Shown here one piece after another: positions 1-8,055 of a stretch of 64,000 nucleotides of DNA. Numbering within the stretch: the first letter of the stretch is position 1; every line of letters begins with the position of its first letter. Made by a program: the position numbers and the translations under genes. This DNA is from Dehalococcoidia bacterium. Lineage in GTDB: Bacteria > Chloroflexota > Dehalococcoidia > Lucifugimonadales > UBA1123. The stretch covers positions 1-64,000 of the forward strand of contig VXRN01000037.1 of assembly GCA_009838465.1 (NCBI GenBank). The letters run 5' to 3'. A model generated the notes under the pieces. That model worked only from the letters and a program-made list of their open reading frames with translations. It was not told where the DNA came from and ran no database searches.

Positions 1-1
1 T

Positions 2-685
2 GCGGCCAGCGACCTCTCTACGCTGCTCCGAGAGCCGTTCTTCCGCAGCCTGTTAATGCATATGCAAGCTAGTCTTGCGGCAGATGGATTCTTCCTGCGG
101 GGTGCGATTGCCGTAGGTCCACACTATCAGGATCGAGATTTTGCGTATGGGGAGGCTCTCTTGGAGGCCGTTGAACTGGACAGGTCTGGGCAGCCACCTA
201 GGCTTGTAATCGGGCCCTCAATCGAACCCCTGATTTCGGAGTATCTATCATGGTACTCTGGTGTCTCGACACCGCACCATGCCTACCTGCTGGAGGACTC
301 GAGTGATGGCCGTTTGTTCCTCAACTACCTCAATGTAGCGTTTGAAAACTTCCCCTATAGCCCAATTAACTGCGACCTTCTCGCTGCCCACAGAGAGCAT
401 ATCCGTGGAGGTCTGCACAAATATGAGTCAAATGGTCGAGTCTTGCCGAAGTACACATGGCTTGCCGCTTATCACGACTACATTTGTCGTATGTCTGCCG
501 ATGCTTATTCAACTCAATACTACGAGGAAGCCGACGCCTTTGATATGGCAGTTGAAGTGGAAGCACGCAAAGCACTCGACTACCTCGTGTGCTCCGAAGA
601 GCAACGGCCCTTTAGATTACTCTCTGCAGACCGCTTACCCCCACTCTCCACGATTGTGTCCGATGCCAGGGGTGAAAAGTCTTAA
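2..685 (+). CDS. Partial protein with nucleotide-cyclase-like (class III fold) C-terminal core
   Basis: The reading frame is open to the window edge, so the start lies outside; the first in-window ATG is at 56. The stretch RGAIAVGPHYQ followed about 10 residues later by FAYGEALLEAVELD and PRLVI resembles the second half of class III nucleotidyl cyclase homology domains (RGGIAVG ... FGxAxxxAxxLE ... RIVI), including cyclase-like proteins found in bacterial defence loci. In canonical cyclases the GEALLEAVEL segment would carry a transition-state Asn and Arg; here these are Leu and Glu, so ordinary adenylate cyclase activity is doubtful, and the metal-binding Asp residues would lie upstream and cannot be checked. 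The 3' end overlaps the next small gene, suggesting an operon with the HEPN-like protein at 902. Family assignment is by motif reading only. Confidence 0.6.
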   Translation, partial: AASDLSTLLREPFFRSLLMHMQASLAADGFFLRGAIAVGPHYQDRDFAYGEALLEAVELDRSGQPPRLVIGPSIEPLISEYLSWYSGVSTPHHAYLLEDSSDGRLFLNYLNVAFENFPYSPINCDLLAAHREHIRGGLHKYESNGRVLPKYTWLAAYHDYICRMSADAYSTQYYEEADAFDMAVEVEARKALDYLVCSEEQRPFRLLSADRLPPLSTIVSDARGEKS

Positions 686-905
686 AGTCGGACAGTGGCC
701 GTCACCGAGGGGAATGGCGCGGTATCCGACGTCCATGGGAACCATTCAGGTTCAGGTTCACCCGGTAGAATTCGATCTAACTGGAAATGGTGACGGTTTT
801 ATTGGACGACAGGTGGAAGTCCAAGGGAACTATGGAGGAGACTTGGGAAGGGCCCTCAATGTCAGTCCTGACCTGGCTGTGTTGGCGTATGGAGTTTGCA
901 GATGA
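663..905 (+). CDS. Small hypothetical protein, translationally coupled to both neighbours
   Basis: An 80-residue frame begins at ATG 663 (or GTG 672), inside the end of the upstream gene, and its TGA at 903-905 overlaps the ATG of the next gene in the classic ATGA arrangement. The sequence is not recognisable but is protein-like (for example DLTGNGDGFIGRQVEVQGNYG). There is no strong Shine-Dalgarno, consistent with coupling to the upstream gene. The tight overlaps at both ends are the main reason to believe in it. Alternatively the frame is fortuitous and this is a 216-base spacer. Confidence 0.4.
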   Translation: MPGVKSLKVGQWPSPRGMARYPTSMGTIQVQVHPVEFDLTGNGDGFIGRQVEVQGNYGGDLGRALNVSPDLAVLAYGVCR

Positions 906-1792
906 AAGAAACAACAGGTCTCATCACGAATTGGGACGAAGACTCCCGGAAAGGGATAATTTCTGGCGATGATGGAGGCACATACCCATTTACCCTTGAA
1001 GAATGGAAGGACGAAGATCCTCCGGGCATAGATGGTGCAGTCTTAGTCATATGTGAAAACGGGCGCGACGCATCGCAGATCGAATACCTAGGAATTGAGC
1101 ACATACCTTTCTTGAAAGTGTCGGCTCTTCGTGAGGATGGGCATGTAGAAGTGGTTAGTCATTCGAGGCTGCTAGGAGGTCCCTGGCGGATGAGGTCCGA
1201 TGCTCTAGTTTGGATGCAAATAGCCAGTGACCTATTCAGCAGCAACCCACATAGCGATATAACGGATTTAAGTGAGCTCCTCCGAAGAGAACATCCGTTG
1301 ATGAGTCTCCACGGATCGGTAATTAAGTATTGTTACGGCCTCGCCATTGAGTTGTACTTCAAGTGGGTACTCACCGAGGCAAAGATAGACTACCCCACCC
1401 ACGGGCACGACCTATCGAGACTCTTGAGGAAATTGCCTTGCACTGTTCGGGCACACCTGACAGATATGTATTCGGATCACATCCAGCAGCATAGTCCGCA
1501 CTTTAAGATGATGGAAGCCCACAAGGATGGCGTTGAAGAATTGGATCTGGACTGGTCGTCATTTGATGATTTCATCGAGAATCTCGACGCGCAAAAGTTC
1601 GTTATCGGGCGCTATGCTGCTCCAAGTGAATACAGCATATTCCAAAGTCGCTCGGCTAGAATGTCGCGAGAAATGAATTCTTACATGGCCTCAAATGACT
1701 TCTTCGTCTTGGCCGATAAAATCCTTGCACACAAGCCAAATCCAAGAGACTATGAGCCTGAGCGCATGGGTGGGAATTTGCAGGAGCTGTAG
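902..1792 (+). CDS. Cold-shock-like N-terminus fused to a HEPN-like helical domain
   Basis: The start is ATG 902, preceded by GGAG at 891-894; a TTG six bases earlier is less likely. Residues 1-60 read like a CSD/S1-type OB fold (GLITNWDEDSRKGIISGDDG, then F and hydrophobic strands), which binds RNA or single-stranded DNA. Residues about 135-200 (YCYGLAIELYFKWVL ... HGHDLSRLLRKLP) resemble the helical HEPN-type proteins that carry a long amphipathic helix and a GHDL motif; a canonical RxxxxH ribonuclease motif is not obvious. The gene is the last of a three-gene overlapping cluster with the cyclase-like gene. A nucleic-acid-binding effector role is inference. 296 residues, no membrane segment. 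Confidence 0.6.
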   Translation: MKETTGLITNWDEDSRKGIISGDDGGTYPFTLEEWKDEDPPGIDGAVLVICENGRDASQIEYLGIEHIPFLKVSALREDGHVEVVSHSRLLGGPWRMRSDALVWMQIASDLFSSNPHSDITDLSELLRREHPLMSLHGSVIKYCYGLAIELYFKWVLTEAKIDYPTHGHDLSRLLRKLPCTVRAHLTDMYSDHIQQHSPHFKMMEAHKDGVEELDLDWSSFDDFIENLDAQKFVIGRYAAPSEYSIFQSRSARMSREMNSYMASNDFFVLADKILAHKPNPRDYEPERMGGNLQEL

Positions 1793-1822
1793 GTTCACTT
1801 GGAATTTTGGCTGCACGCATCA

Positions 1823-1849
1823 ATCGCCGACTGTTGGATCATCGGCGAT
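1823..1849 (+). terminator. Hairpin after the HEPN-like gene
   Basis: An 8-bp perfect stem ATCGCCGA/TCGGCGAT with an 11-base loop lies 30 bases after the stop codon. There is no clear T-run, so it may be a weak terminator or an mRNA-stabilising stem. The rest of 1793-2031 holds no gene. Confidence 0.35.
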
Positions 1850-2031
1850 CTCCTCCTGGATATAATGGGAATCGCCACGTTATTCGTCTGGGCACCTGAA
1901 AAAGAGCCAGACCGGCAAGGAGGTGTGTCCTTGGCATTAGCGGACGGAATCGCTGGCCGTTAACAGAGCCGCGGGACATAATGCACCCAAATGTCCCGCG
2001 CCAGCCCTGACGTTCCATTTGGGGGTTGCAG

Positions 2032-2045
2032 TGTGATATATCACA
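2032..2045. promoter_or_regulatory. Perfect palindrome TGTGATATATCACA beyond the end of the rhh gene
   Basis: TGTGATATATCACA is a 14-bp perfect palindrome made of two TGTGATA half-sites facing inward. The same half-sites recur in opposite arrangement upstream of parA (3069-3083), so the two sites bracket the partition operon. It is a candidate binding site for the ribbon-helix-helix protein, either as operator or as a centromere-like site. Confidence 0.5.
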
Positions 2046-2055
2046 TTCTGCCGAA

Positions 2056-2304
2056 TCACTGAAGCAATTCGCTGCTCAGCCTGCGCGCCAGTGCCTCCAC
2101 GTCGCTCTCCACCTGCTCCTCTATGCACTCCCGCACGTATTCGGCCACCCTCATATTCTTCGAGTCTGCCGCAAGCCGTATCTTCTGAACGAAGCTCTCG
2201 GGGTACCTCAGTCCTATGTACCGCTTCGGCTCGTCGTCCGCATCTCGCATTCCAGGCCCGTTGCCCCGTCCCTGTCCCTCCGGCTGTCTCATTCTCATCG
2301 TCAT
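2056..2304 (-). CDS. Ribbon-helix-helix (CopG/ParB-like small partner) protein
   Basis: The 82-residue protein has a disordered N-terminus rich in Gly, Gln and Arg, then KRYIGLRYPESFVQKIRLAA followed by two helices (residues about 28-82). This is the layout of CopG/MetJ-type ribbon-helix-helix DNA-binding proteins: one beta strand, then two helices. The ATG at 2304 has GGAGAG six bases upstream. It follows a ParA-type ATPase by about 30 to 50 bases on the same strand, as small DNA-binding partners do in type Ib-like partition cassettes. It probably binds the TGTGATA palindromes on either side of the operon and autoregulates it. The partner and site are inferred. Confidence 0.65.
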   Translation of the reverse strand: MTMRMRQPEGQGRGNGPGMRDADDEPKRYIGLRYPESFVQKIRLAADSKNMRVAEYVRECIEEQVESDVEALARRLSSELLQ

Positions 2305-2357
2305 GTTGTCTCTCCGCTCGTTTCCGTAGAAGTCCTAAAATCCCATGCTGGCCTGCG

Positions 2358-3017
2358 TCATTCCGCCGTGCGCGTAAGGTTCTCCAAAGGCGAGCTCGTA
2401 CACCGCCGCCATCTCCTCCCTCGCCCTGCCGGGGCTCTGCGGATGCTCGTGCACCGTCTGCCCGCGGTGAGCGCGCGCCTGAACGCCACCCTGTCGCAGA
2501 TCCTAATGTCGGCTACCCGGAGCGCCGCGCATCCCTGAAGGGCCGCTCTGGCCTCAGCCTCGTCCCTGTTGCGGGGATTGGCCGAGGCCCTGTTGAACAG
2601 CGCCCAGGGACGTAGGCCGGGGTTGCGCTCCAGGGCGGCGGCGACCCGCACGTCCACCAGTCCCATCGTCCACACGTCCACACCCGCGGGCTGCAGGGGC
2701 GCTATGACGCAGCCCGCGGTCCTGAGAGCCGTCTCCATCTCCGCGCTGTCCCCGGCGCCCGTGTCTATAACCGCGTCGTCGTACCGCGATGAGAGCGCCG
2801 CTATCTGGCGCGCGAACGCCTCGCCGTACAGCGACGTCGAGTCCACCGGCGGCAGCCTGAGCTCCGACCGGGTCTGCGCCCAGTAGTGCGAGCTTCCCTG
2901 CCGGTCCGCGTCAATGAGCAGCGTCCTGTTTCCGGCGGACGACCGCATCCCGGCCAGGCCGGTCGCGAGCACGGTCTTACCGGCTCCGCCCTTCTCGGCG
3001 ATCATGGCGACGATCAC
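2358..3017 (-). CDS. parA: ParA/MinD-type partition ATPase, apparent frameshift near C-terminus
   Basis: Residues 9-15 are the deviant Walker A motif KGGAGKT, followed by LLIDADRQGSSHYW, diagnostic of ParA-type ATPases that segregate plasmids or integrative elements. I place the start at GTG 3017, which has an AGGAG eight bases upstream; a longer frame to 3089 would run through the operator. The last 40 residues in frame are Arg-rich and unlike the family. Shifting by one base at about 2466 restores a typical helical tail (EEMAAVYELAFGEPYA) ending at 2335. So either one C is missing from a GC-rich run or the gene is recently broken. Its rhh partner lies just downstream. Confidence 0.8.
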   Translation of the reverse strand: MIVAMIAEKGGAGKTVLATGLAGMRSSAGNRTLLIDADRQGSSHYWAQTRSELRLPPVDSTSLYGEAFARQIAALSSRYDDAVIDTGAGDSAEMETALRTAGCVIAPLQPAGVDVWTMGLVDVRVAAALERNPGLRPWALFNRASANPRNRDEAEARAALQGCAALRVADIRICDRVAFRRALTAGRRCTSIRRAPAGRGRRWRRCTSSPLENLTRTAE

Positions 3018-3068
3018 GGACGTTCTCCTCTCCAGCGATGTGTCACAGCGCGACACGCGTCTATAAAA

Positions 3069-3083
3069 TATCACAGTGTGATA
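3069..3083 (-). promoter_or_regulatory. Operator-like palindrome TATCACAGTGTGATA upstream of parA
   Basis: A 15-bp perfect inverted repeat (TATCACA, one central G, TGTGATA) lies about 50 bases upstream of the parA GTG and next to an A+T-rich TATTTTATAG stretch that could serve as the -10 region. The half-site equals that of the palindrome at 2032-2045. A second looser repeat, GTGTC/GACAC at 3040-3056, lies between it and the gene. Autorepression by the rhh product is the likely role. Confidence 0.55.
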
Positions 3084-3252
3084 CGACACACAGCGGGTTT
3101 GAATGAGTTGTTTGGACGGTTTCGCGCTCTCGCCCTCGCATGGACGGGGGGGGCACTATGGCGAAGCCCGCGTTCCTGCGGGTGATATACTGTCCGCGGC
3201 CCGGTAGGAACGTCCGGGGACATCGCTGAAACTGAGTGAGAGGACCGCTACA

Positions 3253-4365
3253 TTGGGAAGGTGCAGGTACTGCGGCGAGAACGCCGGCTTTCTGCGAAGC
3301 CAGCACGGAGAGTGCGGGGAGCGCCACGACGAGGGCGTGAGGCGCATGACCGACCTCGTGGCAGAGGCCGCCACCGCTTCGGATTTCAGCCGGGACGCGC
3401 TTGTCCGCTCCCTCGAGTCCATCGCTGATGTTGCCCGCGCGGATGCGGGCACGGTCGATGCCGCCATATCGGGCGGCTGGTCGCTGGCGGTCGAGGATGC
3501 GATGTCCGACGGTGTGCTGTCCGAGGCGGAGGAGACGCGTCTGAAAGAATTCAGGGACGCCCTGCTTTCTGCCGGAGACAGGAGGGTCGCCGAGGCCGAG
3601 CGGATCATGAGGCACGGCGCGGTGGAACGGCTTGAGAATGAGGCCAGGACGGCTGCCCTCGCAGACGCCGGCGGGGAGCGTCTGCATGAACTGGACCGCA
3701 GCCTCTCGGCCTCAGGACTGGGTAACGAGGATATCCGAGCGCTGCTCGTTGTATCCTGGGAGTCTGCCGTCGAGGCCGCACTCGACGATCACGTGCTGAC
3801 TGTCGAGGAGGAGAGCGCCCTGGCGCGCTACCTCGATCATCACGGCCTGTCGGTGGCGGACGTGAACGACGACGGCGCCCACACGAAGGTGGCGCAGGCC
3901 TCGGTTATCCGCGACATCTCGGAGGGCAAGCTGCCCGACCGGGAGAACCTGAGGGGGCGGGTCCCGTTCAACCTGATGAAGTCAGAGACCCTGGCGTGGG
4001 TGATGGACGGAGTCCGTTACTACGAGACCGTTACCCGCAGGGAGAGGCGCGGCAGTTCTCACGCCGTGAGCGTGAGAGTTGCCAGGGGACTGTACTACAG
4101 TCCCAGGACCTTCAGCAGCAGGTCCGTGGAGAGGGAGGAGACGTTGCACCGGGACACCGGGCTGCTCGGGTTCACCACAAAGCACCTGTACTTCGCTGGC
4201 TCGAGGCAGAGGTTCAGGGTGAGGTACGACCGGATAGTGACGTTCGAGCCGTACAGCGACGGCCTGGGGATCATGCGGGACGCGCAGACGGCCAAACCGC
4301 AGACGTTCGTCACCGATGACGGCTGGTTTGCCTACAACCTCGCCGTCAGCCTGGCCCGGATGTAG
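3253..4365 (+). CDS. Zinc-ribbon / helical repeat / PH-like domain protein of unknown function
   Basis: The TTG start at 3253 is supported by GAGAGGA eight bases upstream. Residues 4-25 hold a short Cys/His cluster (CRYCG ... HGECGERH) that could bind zinc. Residues about 60-215 contain two similar helical units, each with an acidic loop (DGVLSEAEETRL and DHVLTVEEESALARYL), reminiscent of TerB-like modules. The C-terminal 120 residues (YYSPRTF ... DTGLLGFTTKHLYFAG ... YDRIVTFEPY) read as a bacterial PH-like beta domain. No signal peptide or membrane segment is seen. It is divergent from the parA operon and may belong to the same mobile element. I do not know its function. Confidence 0.7.
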   Translation: MGRCRYCGENAGFLRSQHGECGERHDEGVRRMTDLVAEAATASDFSRDALVRSLESIADVARADAGTVDAAISGGWSLAVEDAMSDGVLSEAEETRLKEFRDALLSAGDRRVAEAERIMRHGAVERLENEARTAALADAGGERLHELDRSLSASGLGNEDIRALLVVSWESAVEAALDDHVLTVEEESALARYLDHHGLSVADVNDDGAHTKVAQASVIRDISEGKLPDRENLRGRVPFNLMKSETLAWVMDGVRYYETVTRRERRGSSHAVSVRVARGLYYSPRTFSSRSVEREETLHRDTGLLGFTTKHLYFAGSRQRFRVRYDRIVTFEPYSDGLGIMRDAQTAKPQTFVTDDGWFAYNLAVSLARM

Positions 4366-4525
4366 ACGAGCGGCGGATGCGCATATACAGTTCCACGCTG
4401 TACATCCTTCTCACCTCCCTTCGGGTCGGGTTCGACCCTATGGAAGGTGATGGACGGTACGGTTTTCAACCGCCGCAATCAGGCAATCGAGCCGCCCATG
4501 TGGAACACTTTAACTCCGCCGTTTA

Positions 4526-4693
4526 CATGGCGCGCTGCCGGATAAACCTGGCAGACCTCGACATCCGGGTAACTCGCCCAGGTTCGATGTACGCACTCAC
4601 CTTTACAGGATGACCGGAGTGGACCTGACCGCGATAGATGGCGTGGACAGCTACACGGCATTGAAGATTGAAGCGAGGTCAGCTTGGATATGA
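4526..4693 (+). pseudogene. Remnant of an IS110-family transposase
   Basis: One frame over this stretch reads NSPRFDVRTHLYRMTGVDL and then TAIDGVDSYTALKI, which matches the segment before and into the second catalytic region of IS110-family (DEDD) transposases, where FDLR ... GVDLTxIDGIxxxTAL is conserved. It stops at TGA 4693 without the rest of the domain, and nothing upstream continues it. The flanks (4366-4525 and 4694-4944) hold no gene I can support; a 41-codon frame at about 4772-4897 is protein-like but unrecognised. Confidence 0.45.
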
Positions 4694-4944
4694 GGCGGAT
4701 TGACACGCACTGAAGTGTTCAGAGCTATACGCAGCCGGTACAGAGGGGCGTCCAACAGGGATTAGAGCCGGATGCTCGACGAGTTCATGGCCTTGGTCGG
4801 CTGCTACAGGAATTACCCGTTCTTCGACCGTAACCGACTCTGTATCAAAACTGCGGAGGTGATCGATAACACGCCACCAAGGCAATCCATGCTCTAACTT
4901 GGGACCGGTCCCGCCATCCCCTGCACTTGCCTCTCGTCCGGCTG

Positions 4945-6063
4945 TCATCCTTCCTGTTGCTCCCACGACAACTGTATAGTGGAGTCTGGGTCAATGGGAC
5001 TACTGTCCAGGGGCCTATAGGAGGCGACCCAAACCTCGTCTTCTTGTTTCACATCTAAGGGTACCCCAGGCTCTTGCCCCTCGTGGCGAAAAATCGCCCT
5101 TGGCTCCTCCTGAAAGAACCTAGCATCAGGGAGAGCACTGTAGTCCACCTTGATCTCCAACTCGTCTGTCAACACCTTGTCGAACGTCTTTATCGAGACA
5201 TGTCTGAAGCCTTTGCGAAGGTCATTGTAGAGATGCACGGAGAATTCTAGCTCGTCCTGCCCCGGTCTTAACGGGAAAATCATGCCAACCCGGTTTCTGT
5301 GGCGAGTAGTCTCGCGTACTGTCGCATCCTCTTCAACTTCTGTACCGCACAAGTACTCAATATCCCCGATCTGTCCGGATGAGTGCCAGTCAATTCTGAC
5401 CCTTGAGTCATCTAATGGAGCGACTCTGAGCTTGTCATGGCGCCGATAGACATAGTAGTCGTATACCTTGACATGGACCTTCCCACCGTCTATCGGGAAT
5501 TCCTTGCACATGAGGTGCTCCTTGGAGTCGTACTCCCACCATCTCAGTTCGATGCGTGCTGAACTCTTCTCCATGTGTATAGGAACCGCCAGCTGCTTCA
5601 CAACTGTCAGCTCTTCCACTATCGCCTTTATGCCTTCATAAACCTGCTGCCAAGCAGCGTCCTGGTTTTCGAAGTTGGATACTGGGACTCCGTCTAACGG
5701 AAGAACCTTTACATCATCCTTATCAAGCAGGTCCACCCATGCGCAGTCGCGCAAAATGATCGGAACGCGGAACAAATTCTCGTTTTCGGACATTAACCGC
5801 TTCCCAAGATCCCATTCCTTCATACACTCCTCGGAGTCAATAAATTCAGGGCTTATCAGGAAGGCAATAATATCCGAGTCGCTCATCCTGCTCTGTATCG
5901 AAGTGGATATGCTTCGGCCGGCCAAGATTGATTGATCCGACCAGTCTTCCAGCAATCCCTCCCTCTTGAGGAGCGCGAGAGCCTTTTCCATGGATGACCT
6001 GTAGTCGCTATCCCTGTGGGAATAGCTATAGAACAGGTTGACGACCCGACGCGACTGTTGCAT
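4945..6063 (-). CDS. TIR-domain protein with C-terminal beta-rich domain
   Basis: Residues about 8-140 form a TIR domain: LFYSYSHRDSDYRSSMEKAL, then DWSDQSILAGRSISTSIQSR (BB-loop region), AFLISPEFIDSEECMKEWDL with the Glu expected at the NADase active site of enzymatic TIRs, and the WQQVYEGIKAI terminal helix. The remaining 230 residues are mostly predicted strands (ARIELRWWEYDSKEHL ... LEFSVHLYNDLRKGFRHVS) and are not recognised; they could sense a ligand. Bacterial TIR proteins usually act in abortive antiviral defence or as virulence factors; defence is favoured by the neighbourhood. ATG 6063 (AGG eight bases upstream) or GTG 6072 could be the start. Confidence 0.8.
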   Translation of the reverse strand: MQQSRRVVNLFYSYSHRDSDYRSSMEKALALLKREGLLEDWSDQSILAGRSISTSIQSRMSDSDIIAFLISPEFIDSEECMKEWDLGKRLMSENENLFRVPIILRDCAWVDLLDKDDVKVLPLDGVPVSNFENQDAAWQQVYEGIKAIVEELTVVKQLAVPIHMEKSSARIELRWWEYDSKEHLMCKEFPIDGGKVHVKVYDYYVYRRHDKLRVAPLDDSRVRIDWHSSGQIGDIEYLCGTEVEEDATVRETTRHRNRVGMIFPLRPGQDELEFSVHLYNDLRKGFRHVSIKTFDKVLTDELEIKVDYSALPDARFFQEEPRAIFRHEGQEPGVPLDVKQEDEVWVASYRPLDSSPIDPDSTIQLSWEQQEG

Positions 6064-6398
6064 GTTTCGCACCTATTCCTTTCCATGAGTTCGAGATGCG
6101 CGCTGATTTAGCGGTAGAGACAACCGAGCCCTTCGGCAGCACCGCCGTGGTTGACGAGCAATTGTCTGTTGGACATGAGAATCCACTTCCGAATGTCCAT
6201 TTCATCAAGCGGCAACTGCCTGATTGCACGGCAGTGCGAGGTTAAAGGCAAGCCTCAACGCTTTCATTCGTCACAATACCATTTGTGGGAACGTCGTGCA
6301 GGACGGAGGTATCCTCAATTAGTGTGTAAATGAATCAGGCAGTGTAACCTCCTCATAGAACCAAAGGGCTGTAGCTCAGAAGAGGAGATACACCGCCC
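6064..6398. other. Gene-poor spacer between TIR gene and IS256 remnant
   Basis: No confident gene. A plus-strand frame from ATG 6096 to TAA 6243 (49 codons) has protein-like composition but no ribosome binding site. The stretch GGGCTGTAGCTCAG near 6367 resembles a tRNA 5' end but no cloverleaf follows; it belongs to the IS256 5' flank. Confidence 0.4.
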
Positions 6399-6831
6399 AT
6401 GAGAAAGCAAACCACTGAAACCGTCTCCGAGTCAAGGCCTGAGCGGGAAACTCTGGAACATTGGCTCAAAGGACAGATGCAAGACCTGGTCCAACACATG
6501 CTGGAATCGGAGCTTACCGAGTTCCTTGGGAGAGCCAAGTCCGTCTGCCGCTCGGACTCCGACAGAGACAGCGGCTATCGCAACGGATACGCGAGACCCA
6601 GGAAGCTGACGCTCAGTTCGGGAACGATAGAGGTGAGCAGGCCCAGGGTCAGAAACACCGAGGAGAAGTTCGCGAGCAGACTGCTTCCGCTGTTCACTCG
6701 AAGGACCAACGAGGTCTCCGAATTGATACCCCAGCTGTATCTACACGGTCTGTCGGAGGGGGATTTCGATCTGGCGCTGAGAGGGCTGCTGGGAGATGAC
6801 GCGCCGGTGTCCGCTCCGACCGTTGCGAGGC
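6399..6831 (+). pseudogene. 5' fragment of an IS256-family transposase
   Basis: The first 144 codons match the N-terminal third of IS256-family (Mutator-like) transposases: ELTEFLGRAK, GYRNGYARPRKLTLSSGTIE, SRPRVR, then LIPQLYLHGLSEGDFDLALR and GDDAPVSAPTVAR. Immediately after TVAR the similarity ends and the sequence becomes the antisense of an antitoxin-like gene. None of the three catalytic acidic residues is present, so this copy cannot transpose. GAGGAGA precedes the ATG, so the fragment may still be translated. The frame runs on to 7223 without meaning. Confidence 0.8.
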
Positions 6832-6835
6832 AGAA

Positions 6836-7034
6836 CTCACTCCATTCCGGCTCGGTTTCGGGACCGTCTCGCCCCGCATGTGACCTGAAGAACTCCTCGA
6901 CGTCCTCCGGCGACTTGAACAGCTTCACGTTCTGGCTCACTTCGAGACGCTCCCGTGCGGCTGCCCTCCCGTCGCGCCTGGTCAACGAAGCGCTCCCGGT
7001 CATCGTCCGGGAGCACCAACTGCACTCTGGCCAT
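6836..7034 (-). pseudogene. Broken antitoxin-like gene (ribbon-helix-helix type)
   Basis: From ATG 7034 (GGAGGG five bases upstream) the frame reads MARVQLVLPDDDRERFVDQA, a typical antitoxin N-terminal strand-helix. After RREG the frame is lost and the expected continuation (RAAARERLEVSQNVKLF, then SPEDVEEFFRSH) appears in another frame, consistent with a small deletion near 6975. The 3' end abuts the IS256 fragment. The toxin expected next to it (commonly a PIN-domain protein) is absent. The intact operator upstream suggests recent decay. Confidence 0.6.
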
Positions 7035-7061
7035 GTCGCCCTCCAGTCGGGTCAAGATGGA

Positions 7062-7080
7062 TGTGTAACGAGATTACACA
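7062..7080 (-). promoter_or_regulatory. Inverted repeat TGTGTAA-N5-TTACACA upstream of the broken antitoxin
   Basis: A perfect 7-bp inverted repeat with a 5-base spacer lies 28 bases upstream of the antitoxin start. This is where ribbon-helix-helix antitoxins bind to autoregulate their promoter. The site is preserved although the gene is broken. Confidence 0.5.
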
Positions 7081-8055
7081 TTGCTCTAGGGAGAATCAAG
7101 GAATCAGGGAATCAGGTGCCCGACGATCCCAGGCCATGTTTCTGCCTTTTAGCCAGGCTGTCAGTCCTGTTCGAGATGGCCGAAGACCACACTGACAGAG
7201 TACTGAAATTTACCCTTTCATAAATGTAGTTATGGGATTGGCAGGCGGTAGTCACCGTCATTTCCGAGACTCCCACACGCTGCAACTGCCGGAGGGTCCC
7301 AGCTCGCAGGGCCCAGTCATAGCTGAGGTTCCGACATCGAGGACGGCGGGATGTGGGAATCCGGCGGCGGCCGCCGTCGGATTTCGTAACGGCGGGATGT
7401 CGGTTCAGTACGACCCAGAAGTCCAATCCCGGCGTCGATCGTAGATAAGGGCCAAGGAGCCGGGAGCCTTGCCATCCGGTCACACTGGTCCGGACACAGA
7501 TCCATGCAGATGACGCTCATCTTTCTTGAGTTGGTACCGGAACCTACGGGGAGTTTAGCGGATGTACCATGATGACATTGTTACATAGTAAGACACAGGT
7601 GCCCTGAAACCATCGCGCATATGTAGACGACGCTTACGTCAGAGTGGCATTCAGTTGGGAACCGTGAGCATTCCGTAAAAGAACCTTCCGGTAGTGAGTA
7701 TCCATCTCTATTCCCCTGAACAGAAACCAATTCTCCCGCATTCCGATGGCGATTGAGATTCCAATTGACAATAGGGCAATATATGATATAAGTAGTACCA
7801 TCATATGAAGAGTAGGTGTAATGAGCACTATACATGCATATAATACGGCAACAGTCTCTGATTGGCCGCTTTGTGTGTTGCGGTATCTTAATCGTGTACC
7901 AGACACTCCCATCTGTTAATCCATCCTCTCCTGATCGCCTCTGTGAGTACCAACCGCCCAGCTTATGCGCCTCTCTGCTGCAATATCGTCCGCACCCTTC
8001 TTAAGGGCGCCTGTTTAAGTCTATTATTGGACATTCGTGGACCGGAGCTAGACCA
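7081..8055. other. Long gene-poor stretch; A+T-rich toward the right
   Basis: No gene can be supported firmly. The part to about 7580 is G+C-rich, with a hairpin-like GGCGGCGGCCGCC core near 7371. From about 7600 the base composition shifts to A+T-rich, as in the following three genes. A minus-strand frame at 7634-7912 (92 codons) has two hydrophobic stretches and AGGAGAGG upstream of its ATG at a rather long spacing; it may be a small membrane protein, but I would not rely on it. Confidence 0.35.

Noticed and set aside
6362-6385. tRNA-like start GGGCTGTAGCTCAG
   Set aside because: No anticodon stem, T-loop or acceptor partner follows; it lies directly before the IS256 start codon.
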